Shown piece by piece: positions 18,611 through 27,857 of a DNA stretch of 64,000 nucleotides (its first letter is position 1; every line of letters starts with the position of its first letter). Where the stretch lies: the NCBI RefSeq assembly GCF_023283825.1, contig NZ_JAKILD010000018.1, forward strand, positions 51,944 through 115,943, written 5' to 3'. This DNA is from Shewanella olleyana (lineage in GTDB: Bacteria > Pseudomonadota > Gammaproteobacteria > Enterobacterales > Shewanellaceae). The notes under the pieces are model-generated. The model was not told the DNA's origin. It made no database searches and was given only the letters and a program-made list of their open reading frames with translations. Made by a program: the position numbers and the translations under genes.

Positions 18611-20263
18611 ATGGAACCTGCAATATTCATCATCACCCTTCTTTGCGGCATGCTAGTCAGCCGAGTGGGACTCCCTCCGCTCATTGGTTATTTAGCGGCT
18701 GGTTTTTTACTGTTTATCTTTGGCATACAAGATGAAAGTGTTCCACTGCTACAAGAGTTAGCCGACTTGGGTGTCATGCTGTTACTGTTCGCCATTGGCT
18801 TAAAATTGGATGTTAAAAGCTTACTGAAATCGGAAATTTGGGCCAGTTCCAGCCTCCACTTAGTTGGCTCGATTCTATTCTTTTTACCCATCCTTAAATT
18901 ATTAGGTTTGGTAGGCTTGGATAGATTGGTTGATCTTGAGATTAACCAGCTCTTGCTATTAAGTTTTGCGCTAAGCTTCTCTAGTACGGTATTTGCGGTA
19001 AAAGTGTTAGATGAAAACGGTGATGGCCAAGCACTATATGGCCGAATCGCTATCGGTATCTTGATTATGCAAGATATCTTCGCGGTGCTGTTTTTAACGA
19101 TTTCTAAAGGTGATTTCCCTTCGGTTTATGCCTTTGGTTTATTGTTACTACCACTGCTAAAGCCCGTCATTTATAAAGTGTTTGATCGTGTCGGCCACGG
19201 TGAAATGCTGATTTTATTTGGTCTCGCCATGGCACTTGTCATGGGTGCTTGGCTGTTTGAAGCGGTTGGCTTAAAACCCGATTTAGGAGCCTTGATCATG
19301 GGTATTTTACTGGCAGGTCACGCAAAATCCTCTGAACTAGCTAAATCAATTTATTACTTTAAAGAACTGTTCTTAGTCGCCTTCTTCTTAACCATTGGTT
19401 TAAATGGCTTACCCACCATCGAAGATATTGGGCTCGCAGGTTTACTGGTCTTATTGATCCCCTTTAAAGTATTACTTTTCTTTTTCATCCTCACCCGCTT
19501 TAAATTGCGTGCGCGTACCTCTTTATTCGCCTCGTTTAACTTAGGCAATTACAGTGAATTCGGTTTGATTGTCGCTGCCGTTGCGGCGCAAAAAGGCTGG
19601 CTACCAGCAGAGTGGTTAATTATTTTAGCGGTTGCATTAAGTATCAGTTTCTTAATTGCAGCGCCACTAAATGCCAGTGTGAATCGCTTATATCAAAAGT
19701 TTCAAGCCACTCTCACCACACTTGAAAAACATCCACTTCATCCAGAAGATAGACAAATCCCAGTGGGTAACCCACGCTTCTTAATCTTAGGTATGGGTCG
19801 TATTGGTTCCGGCGCTTATGATGAGCTACGCAGCAAATACAGTGGCGAGATATTAGGGATTGAGCACAAGCAAGAGTTAGTCGACTTTCATCGCCAAGAA
19901 GGCCGTAATGTTGTGCAAGGTGATGCAAGCGATACCGACTTTTGGGAAAAGCTTGAGCGGGCACCGAGCCTAGAATTAGTGCTATTAGCAATGCCACATC
20001 ACGTGGGTAATATGTTTGCAGTAGAACAATTAAAGAAATTAGAATACAAGGGAAAAATCAGCGCGATTGTTCAGTACTCTGAAGATGCAGAATCTCTTAA
20101 AGAGCAAGGGGTAAACAGCGTTTATAACTTGTATGAAGCAGCTGGTGCAGGTTTCGTTGATAACGTGATCCACGAGTTACTGGAGCCTAAGACAGAAGTA
20201 GATACAGAAGTTGATAAAGCCAGCGCATCACCTGAAATAACCCAGACGTTAAGTAAGCCGTAG
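18611..20263 (+). CDS. CPA2-type cation:proton antiporter with TrkA-N domain
   Basis: A 550-residue protein. Residues 1-365 form a CPA2 antiporter membrane domain with about twelve helices, including RVGLPPLIGYLAAGFLLFIF and ADLGVMLLLFAIGLKLD near the N-terminus. Residues 385-510 form a Rossmann NAD(H)-binding TrkA-N domain with the glycine motif LILGMGRIGSGAYDEL. This is the KefB/KefC/YbaL architecture, though I cannot place it in one of those subgroups. It likely exchanges K+ or Na+ for H+ under redox or pH control. No regulatory KefF/KefG-like gene is adjacent. It stands alone, and a palindromic element starts at its stop codon. Confidence 0.88.
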   Translation: MEPAIFIITLLCGMLVSRVGLPPLIGYLAAGFLLFIFGIQDESVPLLQELADLGVMLLLFAIGLKLDVKSLLKSEIWASSSLHLVGSILFFLPILKLLGLVGLDRLVDLEINQLLLLSFALSFSSTVFAVKVLDENGDGQALYGRIAIGILIMQDIFAVLFLTISKGDFPSVYAFGLLLLPLLKPVIYKVFDRVGHGEMLILFGLAMALVMGAWLFEAVGLKPDLGALIMGILLAGHAKSSELAKSIYYFKELFLVAFFLTIGLNGLPTIEDIGLAGLLVLLIPFKVLLFFFILTRFKLRARTSLFASFNLGNYSEFGLIVAAVAAQKGWLPAEWLIILAVALSISFLIAAPLNASVNRLYQKFQATLTTLEKHPLHPEDRQIPVGNPRFLILGMGRIGSGAYDELRSKYSGEILGIEHKQELVDFHRQEGRNVVQGDASDTDFWEKLERAPSLELVLLAMPHHVGNMFAVEQLKKLEYKGKISAIVQYSEDAESLKEQGVNSVYNLYEAAGAGFVDNVIHELLEPKTEVDTEVDKASASPEITQTLSKP

Positions 20264-20470
20264 AATCTAACCTGAACTCGGGATAAGAAGTTAGTTAAAC
20301 TGTTGAATTATTACATGTTTGCTTTCAATCTTATTCTAGAGAGATATTTTTTGCTTAGAACAAGGTAAATTTGTGCGCCAATAGCTGGCCTATTGCAAAC
20401 AAATTTAACGCCGTTATCAGTAAAAATAACCTCTAGAAAGCAAGTTGTTATCCCGAGCTCAGGTTAATCT
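20262..20470. mobile_element. MITE-like palindromic element, about 209 bp
   Basis: Ends are imperfect inverted repeats: TAACCTGAACTCGGGATAA on the left and, reverse-complemented, TTAACCTGAGCTCGGGATAA on the right. Internal arms continue the symmetry: TTCTAGAG near 20335 and CTCTAGAA near 20432, and a central AAATTTGT/ACAAATTT around CAATAG/CTATTG. There is no coding frame. The whole stretch could fold as one long hairpin. It begins at the stop codon of the antiporter gene. Confidence 0.65.
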
Positions 20471-20536
20471 AATATGCAACAGCTCCTCATATAAAGGCGC
20501 TGCTGCAATGAACTAATATGTTTAATGGGTTTATTT

Positions 20537-21397
20537 TCAGAACTGGTAAGCTACTTTCAGCATAGGTCCATAAAATTGATACGTGACATCTAATTCAGTG
20601 TATTCCGTTTGAGAGTCGACTCCTATTTCATAATAGTTATACGTTGCTGTCACACTAAAATTATCGGTAACATTGTATTTAGCGCCAAATTCAACTTCAT
20701 ACATCCACCCTGTTAATTCATCAAACTTTAAATAAAAAGCATGTAAATGGCTTTTCAGCATCAGCTTCTCGCTTAAATGATGTTCAATCAACAAGCCCAT
20801 ATTGGGTAAAGGGGCGGTAACAGATTCATAAATCTGTCCTTCAACGCTTGTATCTGAGCTCGCATCTTCAGCAATAATATCAATATCACCCTCAAACCCT
20901 AAGCCAAGTCGGGTAATGTGTACTCCAACCAAGAAGTGCATATTAAGGTGTTCTGACGCAAAAAACTGATATCCATATCCAAGCCTCATAATGTCTAAGT
21001 CGAGCTCTGTAGATAAGCTCGCTGAAGCATCAACATGGTAAAGGTTGCCGTCTAACTTAATTTGAAATGGGTGGTGAACATGCTCTTGAATGCCATTTCG
21101 CTCTAATCCACGCCAATCTAGATAGATCTGATGGCGATCATTAAAACGGTATTCAGCGCTGAAATAAGGTAGGTGTTTGTCATCTGGCAAATTCAAATCT
21201 GATTCGAAATTAAGGTCATCATACTTTTCATTAATAGGATCATACACACGAATATTCGTGCTGGCTTGAGAAAAGAAAGCCCCTATTTCTAATTCAAATT
21301 GGTCAGCATGACTGTAACTAGAATAGCAACTTGCTATGGTGCTCAGCCATACAATGTGGACGAATTTACCTAATATGACTTTGTTAAGCGAGGACAC
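20537..21397 (-). CDS. outer-membrane beta-barrel protein, unknown function
   Basis: A 286-residue protein. From a GTG at 21397 (GGAG upstream) it begins with a signal peptide ending SYSHA before DQFELEIGAFF. The mature part has alternating hydrophobic/aromatic strands typical of a small beta barrel, for example HQIYLDWRGLERNG, LDIMRLGYGYQFF, FSVTATYNYYEIGV, and ends in LKVAYQF with a C-terminal Phe, the outer-membrane assembly signal. I do not recognise a specific family. The longer frame to 21460 adds a basic segment that would disturb the signal peptide. A Fur-like box lies 150 bases upstream, so iron control is possible. Confidence 0.75.
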   Translation of the reverse strand: MSSLNKVILGKFVHIVWLSTIASCYSSYSHADQFELEIGAFFSQASTNIRVYDPINEKYDDLNFESDLNLPDDKHLPYFSAEYRFNDRHQIYLDWRGLERNGIQEHVHHPFQIKLDGNLYHVDASASLSTELDLDIMRLGYGYQFFASEHLNMHFLVGVHITRLGLGFEGDIDIIAEDASSDTSVEGQIYESVTAPLPNMGLLIEHHLSEKLMLKSHLHAFYLKFDELTGWMYEVEFGAKYNVTDNFSVTATYNYYEIGVDSQTEYTELDVTYQFYGPMLKVAYQF

Positions 21398-21544
21398 AAA
21401 TACTGCTCCATTTTTAAACGAGTAAAATAAACCTTTTCTGTGTTTAAAGCATATCCACAATAGTGAAAGGTTTCACGCTTTTTAAATCAAACGATACAGA
21501 TAAAGATTTTCCCAACTAATTTTTTACATAAAATCATCCTCAAT

Positions 21545-21562
21545 GAAAATGATAATGATAGT
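21545..21562. promoter_or_regulatory. Fur-box-like sequence
   Basis: Three consecutive hexamers GAAAAT GATAAT GATAGT match the GATAAT-repeat description of Fur sites. It lies about 150 bases upstream of the beta-barrel gene start. The rest of the 21398-21859 gap holds only this and the fccA terminator. Confidence 0.45.
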
Positions 21563-21746
21563 TTGTAAAGTCTTAACCTATTTATGATCACAACTTAAGC
21601 TTGAAGTCAGGCATAAAAAGCGCAACCTATGCGATATTGAGTAAGCGCTTAGTTAACCTCAATTCAGGATAGTTAATTAAATAAATACTCTGTTCAAAAA
21701 AACCTTAATACCCAAACAAGCCATTGTATTTTAGTGCGTTACAAAT

Positions 21747-21776
21747 AAAAAAGTGAGCCAATAGGCTCACTTTTGG
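21747..21776 (-). terminator. terminator downstream of fccA
   Basis: Stem AAAAGTGAGCC/GGCTCACTTTT with AATA loop and A/T runs both sides, about 85 bases after the fccA stop. Confidence 0.88.
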
Positions 21777-21859
21777 TTTGATACCCTTAAGGGGACAAGG
21801 ACATCACTAACTTTATAATTTCGTTCTTACAAACTCGCTTTTACAGTCTAGTTTACTGC

Positions 21860-23647
21860 TTATTTTTTAGAGTAAGCAGCCGCTTGTTCACCTGCTAAGC
21901 GACCGAAAGTAATAATGTCAGAGATTGCGTTACCACCTAAGCGGTTGGCACCATGAACACCACCAGTCACTTCACCTGCGCCGTATAAACCTGGAATCAC
22001 TTTCTTTTCTTCAGATAGGATTTCAGCTTTATCATCAATCGATACACCCCCCATTGTATGGTGAACGCCTGGTGTGACTTCGATAGCGTAATAGTTACCT
22101 TCATTTAGAGAGCGAGGTAAGTTAGGACGTTCAAAGTCAGTATCTTTACCTGCGGCAACCAATTTGTTGTACTGCGCAATTGATGCCGTTAATGCTTTTC
22201 CATCAATCCCTGCTACCTTACCTAAATTTTCAGGAGAGTCAGCTGAAGGCACAACACCCAGTTGGATATACTTATCAATTTTCTTCAGTGATTTACGTAC
22301 TGAGTCATCAAAGACTAAGTATGCTACTTTACCCGTTTGGTTCAAAATCGCTGCCGCCGCTTTATCACGAGTGGTGATTTCGTTGACGAAGCGCTTACCT
22401 TCTTTGTTAACCAAAATCGCGCCGTTACCACGTACTGCTTCAGTCACCATCACGCCGCCTTTTACCGATAAGGTTGGGTGAGCCTGGATGTACTTAACAT
22501 CAGTCATGCCTGCGCCAGCATTGCCAGCAACATCAAGACCATCACCTGTCGCGCCAGGTTGGTTAGTTGAAATAAAGCCTTTCAGTTTAGGATCGTATTG
22601 AGAAACACGCTCATTATTGCGACCAAATCCACCGGTTGCCATCACAACGGCATCAGCTTTAATCCAGTAGTACCCTGTGTATTGACCTTTAACCAGTAAA
22701 CCTTCTACTTTACCCGAATCATCTTTAATAATTTCAACGCCGCGAGTGTTCATGCGCATGTCGACTTTACGCTCTAAAGCATTATCGTAAAGCACTTGAA
22801 TAACGTGAGCACCCACACCAGCGCCACCTGTTGGACGATGTGAACGATTAGCTGATGCGCCGCCCATACGACCAACATCATTTAAATCGGCGCCCATTTC
22901 AGTCATCCAGTCCACTGAACCTTTAGAATGAGACGTTAGTACTTCAACCAATTTAGGGTCATTTAAGTCACGGCCACCTTTCATGGTGTCTTTGTACATA
23001 GACTCAACGCTATCTACGATATCTTTGGCTTTTTGTTGATCTGTCCAAGCAGCGTTCATGCCGCCAGCTGCAAGTTTAGCGTTACCGCCAATGACAGGCT
23101 CTTTCTCAACTAAAATGACTTTAGCGCCCTTGTCTGTTGCAGCCACTGCAGCAGAGAAGCCTGCACCACCAGAACCGACAACCACAACATTTACTGTGTC
23201 ACTCGGCGCTGCTGCTAATGCCGCTTTTCGGTCTGCAGAATCTTTAGCTAGCTCAGCAATTGAAGGCTCGTAACGCTCCCATTTGCTACCAAATGGCATA
23301 TCGAAATCAAAGCTATGGCAAGAGTCACAGTAAACAACTGATTTTTCGTGACCACTATGACAAGTCGTACATGCGACATCGCCGGGAAAGTGAGATTCAT
23401 GGGCATTGTAGTTTTCACGAGTATTGTTTTCCGCCACTTCAGCTAGCGTGCCATGACACGAAACACATTGCTCATTTTCAAATGTAAGGCTGTCATTCGA
23501 TAATTCACCACTTGGTAAGTGACAACTTTCACATTCTTGATTTTCAGAGTGAAAATCAGCAAGATTGTCTGCTGCTATTGCGCCGCCAACTAAGCCAGCT
23601 GAACCGAGTAATGCAGCTAATAGCGCTGCGCATCGTGTTAATTTCAT
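21860..23647 (-). CDS. fccA: periplasmic fumarate reductase, tetraheme flavocytochrome c3
   Basis: A 595-residue soluble periplasmic enzyme that reduces fumarate to succinate as a terminal acceptor and also acts as an electron hub. A signal peptide (about 1-25) is followed by a small cytochrome domain with four CxxCH sites: Cys39-His43, Cys61-His65, Cys93-His97 and Cys107-His111. The FAD domain begins with [20 protein letters not shown] and [20 protein letters not shown]. Active-site stretches HHTMGGV and [17 protein letters not shown] are present. Length equals the known Shewanella Fcc3 proteins. AAAGGAGTTACC precedes the ATG. It is divergent from a two-component system that may control it. 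Confidence 0.96.
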   Translation of the reverse strand: MKLTRCAALLAALLGSAGLVGGAIAADNLADFHSENQECESCHLPSGELSNDSLTFENEQCVSCHGTLAEVAENNTRENYNAHESHFPGDVACTTCHSGHEKSVVYCDSCHSFDFDMPFGSKWERYEPSIAELAKDSADRKAALAAAPSDTVNVVVVGSGGAGFSAAVAATDKGAKVILVEKEPVIGGNAKLAAGGMNAAWTDQQKAKDIVDSVESMYKDTMKGGRDLNDPKLVEVLTSHSKGSVDWMTEMGADLNDVGRMGGASANRSHRPTGGAGVGAHVIQVLYDNALERKVDMRMNTRGVEIIKDDSGKVEGLLVKGQYTGYYWIKADAVVMATGGFGRNNERVSQYDPKLKGFISTNQPGATGDGLDVAGNAGAGMTDVKYIQAHPTLSVKGGVMVTEAVRGNGAILVNKEGKRFVNEITTRDKAAAAILNQTGKVAYLVFDDSVRKSLKKIDKYIQLGVVPSADSPENLGKVAGIDGKALTASIAQYNKLVAAGKDTDFERPNLPRSLNEGNYYAIEVTPGVHHTMGGVSIDDKAEILSEEKKVIPGLYGAGEVTGGVHGANRLGGNAISDIITFGRLAGEQAAAYSKK

Positions 23648-23825
23648 GGTAACTCCTTTAATGTAGCCATGACGCTAATTCGCCATTCTCTGCCATGCCT
23701 TTTGGTCATCACATTTGCTACTGAACCTGATTTAACTTAATTTTCACGCTGTTTGGTCCATCACTCAACCGAACTTATCAGACATACTTACAAAATTAAC
23801 AGCCGATCACATATAGCATTTATCC

Positions 23826-23877
23826 CTATGCAAAACCGCATAGCCCAATTCAGCACTATGCGGTTTTGCATAGTGCT
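23826..23877. promoter_or_regulatory. twin dyads CTATGC-N6-GCATAG in the fccA/kinase intergenic region
   Basis: Two interrupted palindromes, CTATGC-AAAACC-GCATAG (23826-23843) and CTATGC-GGTTTT-GCATAG (23856-23873), are exact inverted copies of each other and lie 30 bp centre to centre. The second extends to AGCACTATGC/GCATAGTGCT. Three helical turns between two identical dyads suggests cooperative binding of a dimeric regulator. The first and second copies could also pair as an 18-bp stem. Confidence 0.7.
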
Positions 23878-23878
23878 A

Positions 23879-23894
23879 AGTGATCATCTTCACA
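23879..23894. promoter_or_regulatory. CRP-like site between fccA and the kinase gene
   Basis: AGTGATCATCTTCACA matches TGTGA-N6-TCACA with one mismatch. CRP controls anaerobic reductases in Shewanella, so placement near fccA is sensible. Confidence 0.45.
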
Positions 23895-24050
23895 AACTCG
23901 TTTTAACTAATGTCACTTATCAAATTATCCATTTTTGCTATCTAAGTGGCTCAGCCTTTCTGCCAAATTTACGCTCAATGCCACAGTTATGAAGATTACG
24001 ATTTGCTAAAGTGCAAGCACGTTGTAACTGCTGATGATTGATTAACCTTG

Positions 24051-26111
24051 ATGAAATATTGGCTCGGCTTATTGTTACTATTCAGTTTTCCTTCAATCGC
24101 AAAGGAAACCATCGTCTTTGGCGTGCATTCCACAACTGCACCTTTGGAGTGGCGAGATAACGGCGTTGATCAAGGGTTTCATGTTGAATTAATGAACAGC
24201 ATTGGCCAATTGCTAGATAAGCCAATAATGGTGCGACGCAAGACTTTTCAGCAGTTGATGACAGACATGCATGATGCAAACAGCCAGATTGATGTTGTTG
24301 CAGTAGTGAGCCCAACCAATGTAAGACGTGAATTAAGCCAATCAGATCCAATTTATGCCACCCATGCCAAGGCCTATACCCTGCAAGGCAAAGATTACAT
24401 CGACAATTGGTCTGATTTAGTCGGTAAAAGAGTCGCGATCAAAAGTGGCGCTTTTGTGGATGTGTTTTTAACTAATCAACCGCAAAACTTTACCCAAGTA
24501 AAAGTCGATTTATATGAAACGGGCTTTCAAAAATTAATGACTGATGAAGTCGATGTGGTACTGGCTGAAAACTTCGTCGCGCGGCGTCTGCAACCCAAAT
24601 ATCCTTTGGTACGAAGTTCAAGTGACGCGCTGATTTTCGGGGCATTTACCTTTGTCAGTAACCCAGAAAATGCTGCCTTACTAAAAGAAATTAACGATGC
24701 ATTAAGACAGTTAAAAATCTCGGGAGAATACGACAGACTGGTCAATAAATGGTTTGGTATGGGCCGAGAAAAATTCGACATAACCTCGACCCAAAGAAAA
24801 ATGCTTACCCTATCCATCGTCATTTCGATTATTTCGGCCATGGGGATGTTGTATACCTTTTCAGTAAGTCGCAGCCTAAAGTATCGCTCTGAAGCCCTCG
24901 CTCTTGAGCTAGAGCAGCGTGAAATTGCCGAGCAAAAAATTCGCTCTTTATCACAACAGTTTCAGGCTGTACTTGATGGTATTCCTCATGGGATGACGAT
25001 ATTTGATCATCAGATGAAGTGCCTGTGGAGTAACGATAATAATCAGTTATTGACCCACAGTCAGTTTCATTATGTCGATGGCACCCCATTTGATTTAAGT
25101 GCCAGTGTAAAATCGGTGATTGAGTCTAAAAAATCACTCATCGCCGATATGGGTTATTTAGCCCAATACTGGCAAGTGCAAATTCACCCCATTGCTGATG
25201 AACAAGCCGTAGTATTGCTAGAAGAAAACACCGAGCAGCAACACCTTCGCCAAGCCAATGACGAAGCAAGCCGTTTGGCTTCACTTGGCGAACTTTCCGC
25301 AGGTGTTGCACATGAAATTAATAACCCCACTGGGATTATCATTCATTCTATTGCGCTGTTTGCTGAGGCGATGAAAGATTTACGCCCCGCTGCTGACTAT
25401 TACCAACAACAAAACCCTTTTTGGTTAGTGGCAGGACTTGAGCCTCAAGCAGCATTTGATGAAATAAGCCACAGCACTGAAGTAGTGGAAGAAAGCGCTA
25501 AACGTATTTCTCGCATTGTGAACGACCTAAAACGTTATGCATTGCCCAACATTGCCGCAAATCATCAATCCATTAGCTTAAATGAAGTGGTACAAGTGGC
25601 GCAGCGTCTGACATCTAACCAGTTAAAACGCTATCAAGTGAATATTGAATTACAGCAACCTAGCCCGCTGATTAACGGCGATGCGCAGCAATTGCATCAA
25701 GTGATGATTAACCTGATCCAAAATGCTTGTCATGCCACACCTGCTGGAACAGGGCTTATTTCGATTAAAACCTTCAGCACTGAAACAGCTGCTTATATTT
25801 GTGTTGAAGATAACGGCAGCGGCATGAACAAAGAAACTCTCAAACGGATTACAGAACCTTTTTTCACTACAAGGCGCTCCCATGGCGGTAGTGGTTTAGG
25901 TTTATCTGTTTGTAGCCGAATTTTGAAAGAACACCATGGCCATATGAAAGTCACTTCCACCCTTAATGAAGGCAGTTGCTTTACCCTCGTATTCAGTGCG
26001 CTACCACCATTGAACACCGACACATTTAACACCGAAGCATTGAACACCGAAGCATTGAACACCGAAGCATTGAACACCAAAGCATTTAACACAAGCCCAG
26101 CAAGGAGCTAA
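24051..26111 (+). CDS. sensor histidine kinase with periplasmic SBP-type domain
   Basis: A 686-residue membrane kinase. A signal/anchor segment (MKYWLGLLLLFSFPSIA) precedes a periplasmic family-3 solute-binding domain (about 22-242, with DNGVDQGFHVELMNSIGQLL). A transmembrane helix follows near 250-272, then a linker, a PAS-like domain (300-400), a HisKA domain with phospho-acceptor His421 in SAGVAHEINNP, and an ATPase domain with NLIQNACHATP, EDNGSGM and GGSGLGLSVC. The C-terminus carries five-residue repeats (LNTEA). It senses a small solute directly, in the BvgS/DctB style. The response regulator follows 3 bases after the stop. The ATG at 24051 is preferred to the TTG at 24048. Confidence 0.9.
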   Translation: MKYWLGLLLLFSFPSIAKETIVFGVHSTTAPLEWRDNGVDQGFHVELMNSIGQLLDKPIMVRRKTFQQLMTDMHDANSQIDVVAVVSPTNVRRELSQSDPIYATHAKAYTLQGKDYIDNWSDLVGKRVAIKSGAFVDVFLTNQPQNFTQVKVDLYETGFQKLMTDEVDVVLAENFVARRLQPKYPLVRSSSDALIFGAFTFVSNPENAALLKEINDALRQLKISGEYDRLVNKWFGMGREKFDITSTQRKMLTLSIVISIISAMGMLYTFSVSRSLKYRSEALALELEQREIAEQKIRSLSQQFQAVLDGIPHGMTIFDHQMKCLWSNDNNQLLTHSQFHYVDGTPFDLSASVKSVIESKKSLIADMGYLAQYWQVQIHPIADEQAVVLLEENTEQQHLRQANDEASRLASLGELSAGVAHEINNPTGIIIHSIALFAEAMKDLRPAADYYQQQNPFWLVAGLEPQAAFDEISHSTEVVEESAKRISRIVNDLKRYALPNIAANHQSISLNEVVQVAQRLTSNQLKRYQVNIELQQPSPLINGDAQQLHQVMINLIQNACHATPAGTGLISIKTFSTETAAYICVEDNGSGMNKETLKRITEPFFTTRRSHGGSGLGLSVCSRILKEHHGHMKVTSTLNEGSCFTLVFSALPPLNTDTFNTEALNTEALNTEALNTKAFNTSPARS
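26010..26095 (+). repeat. 15-bp tandem repeat inside the kinase C-terminus
   Basis: The unit TTGAACACCGAAGCA and close variants run five to six times in frame, giving repeats of LNTEA/FNTEA after the ATPase domain. It is a likely length-variable tail. Confidence 0.85.
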
Positions 26112-26114
26112 ACC

Positions 26115-27488
26115 GTGAAACTCGCACGTAATATTCTATTAGTTGATGATGAAGCGCCTTGGTTAAGAACCTTAGCGGTAACCTTGAATCGTTTAGTGCC
26201 TGAAGCTGTGATTGATACTTGCGTGGATAGCCGCCAAGTGATGAACCGTTTAGAGGGCACTGATTACGCCTTAGTGTTATTAGACTTAACCATGCCATTT
26301 CATTCAGGGGAAGATTTATTAGCACAAATCCGCCTTGACCACCCTAACACTCGAGTGATTATTGTCACGGGTGTGAATGAAGTTGATACTGCCGTTCGGT
26401 GTATAAAGAATGGTGCTTATAACTACTTTATTAAAACTGATGATGTGGCTGATTTAGCATTAACCGTACGACAAGCTCTAGAGGTCGTTGGTCTTGAGCG
26501 TAATTACCACCGCATTAAAGAAAGCTTTTTAAGTAAAACCCTCAGCCAGCCAAGCGCATTTAATAACATCCTCACTTGCGAGCCCAATTTACTCGATCAA
26601 TTTAGGTATTTAGAGGCGGTCGCCTTCAGTCCTGAACCTATTTTAATTTACGGTGAAAGCGGCACCGGCAAAGATGAATTTGCTAAAAGTTGCCACCAGC
26701 TGTGTAGTGCTGATGCCCCTTTTGTAAACGTGAATTTAGCGGGTATCAGTGAGAGCGCATTTGAATTACAACTGTTTGGCCAGTTAAGCCAAGAGCCGGG
26801 TAAATCACAAGCTGGCGCATTGCACCAAGTAGGAAAGGGGCTGCTTTATTTAAACGAAATTGGTGACTTGCCCTTGTCGTCTCAAGCTAAACTGTTGGAT
26901 GTTTTACAGCAAAAACAATACTACCCCATTGGCAGTGACCGTCCCTATCCTGTTCACTGCCGCATCATTGCATCCACTCAACATGACTTACTTGCACTTA
27001 ATCAAGCGGGCCAGTTTAGACGCGATCTTTTATATCGTTTACGCGCCCATAAAATTCATTTACCGCCATTAAGGCAGCGTAAATTGGATATCGCCATGTT
27101 GATCAATCACTTCATATCATTAGCAGCTGATGAGATGAATCTAACGCCGCCATTACAGCCAAGTGATTTAGCAACCCAATTGCAGTGCTATGACTTTCCG
27201 GGCAATTTGCATGAACTAAAGGGCATGATATTTGATGCTGTGAGCCGTAGTGATGGCATACAACTTAATATATCACCTTTTATGGAAGCGATTAATGAAC
27301 ATAAGTCTGCGGGTGAGCATAGCGGAAGCGGCATCATATTCCCGCAAGTACTGCCGACACTCGCTGATATGAACCAAGCATTGATTGATGAAGCCATGAG
27401 CCGTACAGCCAATAATCAAACGGCTGCGGCGCAAATGTTGGGTATTAGTCAGTCAGCCTTAAGTCGACGGATCACTAAAAAAGACTAA
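26115..27488 (+). CDS. NtrC-like response regulator with degenerate sigma-54 motifs
   Basis: A 457-residue regulator with a receiver domain (1-120, acidic DD11-12, phospho-acceptor Asp57 in LLDLTMP, Lys107 in YFIKTDD), an AAA+ domain (about 145-370) and a Fis-type helix-turn-helix (NQTAAAQMLGISQSALSRR). Walker A GESGTGKD is intact at 180-187. The sigma-54 contact loop GAFTGA is absent at the expected place (LFGQLSQEPGKSQAGALHQ), and Walker B reads LLYLNEIGD with Asn247 instead of the usual Asp. It therefore probably does not work with sigma-54, and may act as a plain DNA-binding regulator. It starts with GTG after AAGGAG and forms a pair with the kinase. Confidence 0.9.
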   Translation: MKLARNILLVDDEAPWLRTLAVTLNRLVPEAVIDTCVDSRQVMNRLEGTDYALVLLDLTMPFHSGEDLLAQIRLDHPNTRVIIVTGVNEVDTAVRCIKNGAYNYFIKTDDVADLALTVRQALEVVGLERNYHRIKESFLSKTLSQPSAFNNILTCEPNLLDQFRYLEAVAFSPEPILIYGESGTGKDEFAKSCHQLCSADAPFVNVNLAGISESAFELQLFGQLSQEPGKSQAGALHQVGKGLLYLNEIGDLPLSSQAKLLDVLQQKQYYPIGSDRPYPVHCRIIASTQHDLLALNQAGQFRRDLLYRLRAHKIHLPPLRQRKLDIAMLINHFISLAADEMNLTPPLQPSDLATQLQCYDFPGNLHELKGMIFDAVSRSDGIQLNISPFMEAINEHKSAGEHSGSGIIFPQVLPTLADMNQALIDEAMSRTANNQTAAAQMLGISQSALSRRITKKD

Positions 27489-27709
27489 AGCCTGATTAAG
27501 CTTTAACCTGCTGGCATATTCTCCCTTCTCGATATGCCAGCTCACATCAGTAATACCTAATATTGTTCGCAAAATAGAATAATCCAGCCAGCCAAATACC
27601 TCTTTGTGAGTACAAATTACTTTAACCAACATGAATTTACTCAAAAAATACTCACATTGATGTTCAAATGGAATCAAAATAAGTAATCCTAGTTACACCT
27701 CGGACCAAT

Positions 27710-27725
27710 CGTGATATAAATCACA
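27710..27725 (+). promoter_or_regulatory. CRP-like site upstream of galK
   Basis: CGTGATATAAATCACA differs from TGTGA-N6-TCACA by one base and lies about 135 bases before the galK start. A second dyad, ACTTAGT-N5-ACTAAGT, is at 27793-27811, where a specific repressor could bind. The rest of the 27489-27857 gap holds a hairpin (CTGGCATAT/ATATGCCAG, about 27511-27540) after the response regulator gene. Confidence 0.6.
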
Positions 27726-27857
27726 TATCTATCGCGCAATTAACTCACTTTCGACTAGATTTAAGGTTAAGTAAGTCAATACGATATAAGTAACTTAGTA
27801 CGTAACTAAGTGCGTAGCTTTTTTACGTAACTCGGCATTCTTTGGAACTGTAACTGT

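Noticed and set aside
23660..23760. Possible sigma-54 promoter for fccA (TGGCA...GGC on the minus strand)
   Set aside because: The GG-GC spacing is 9 rather than 10 and the -12 element is poor; the adjacent regulator also lacks GAFTGA.
23753..23992. 79-codon frame between fccA and the kinase
   Set aside because: It passes through the twin dyads, has no good start context, and the region is a divergent promoter.
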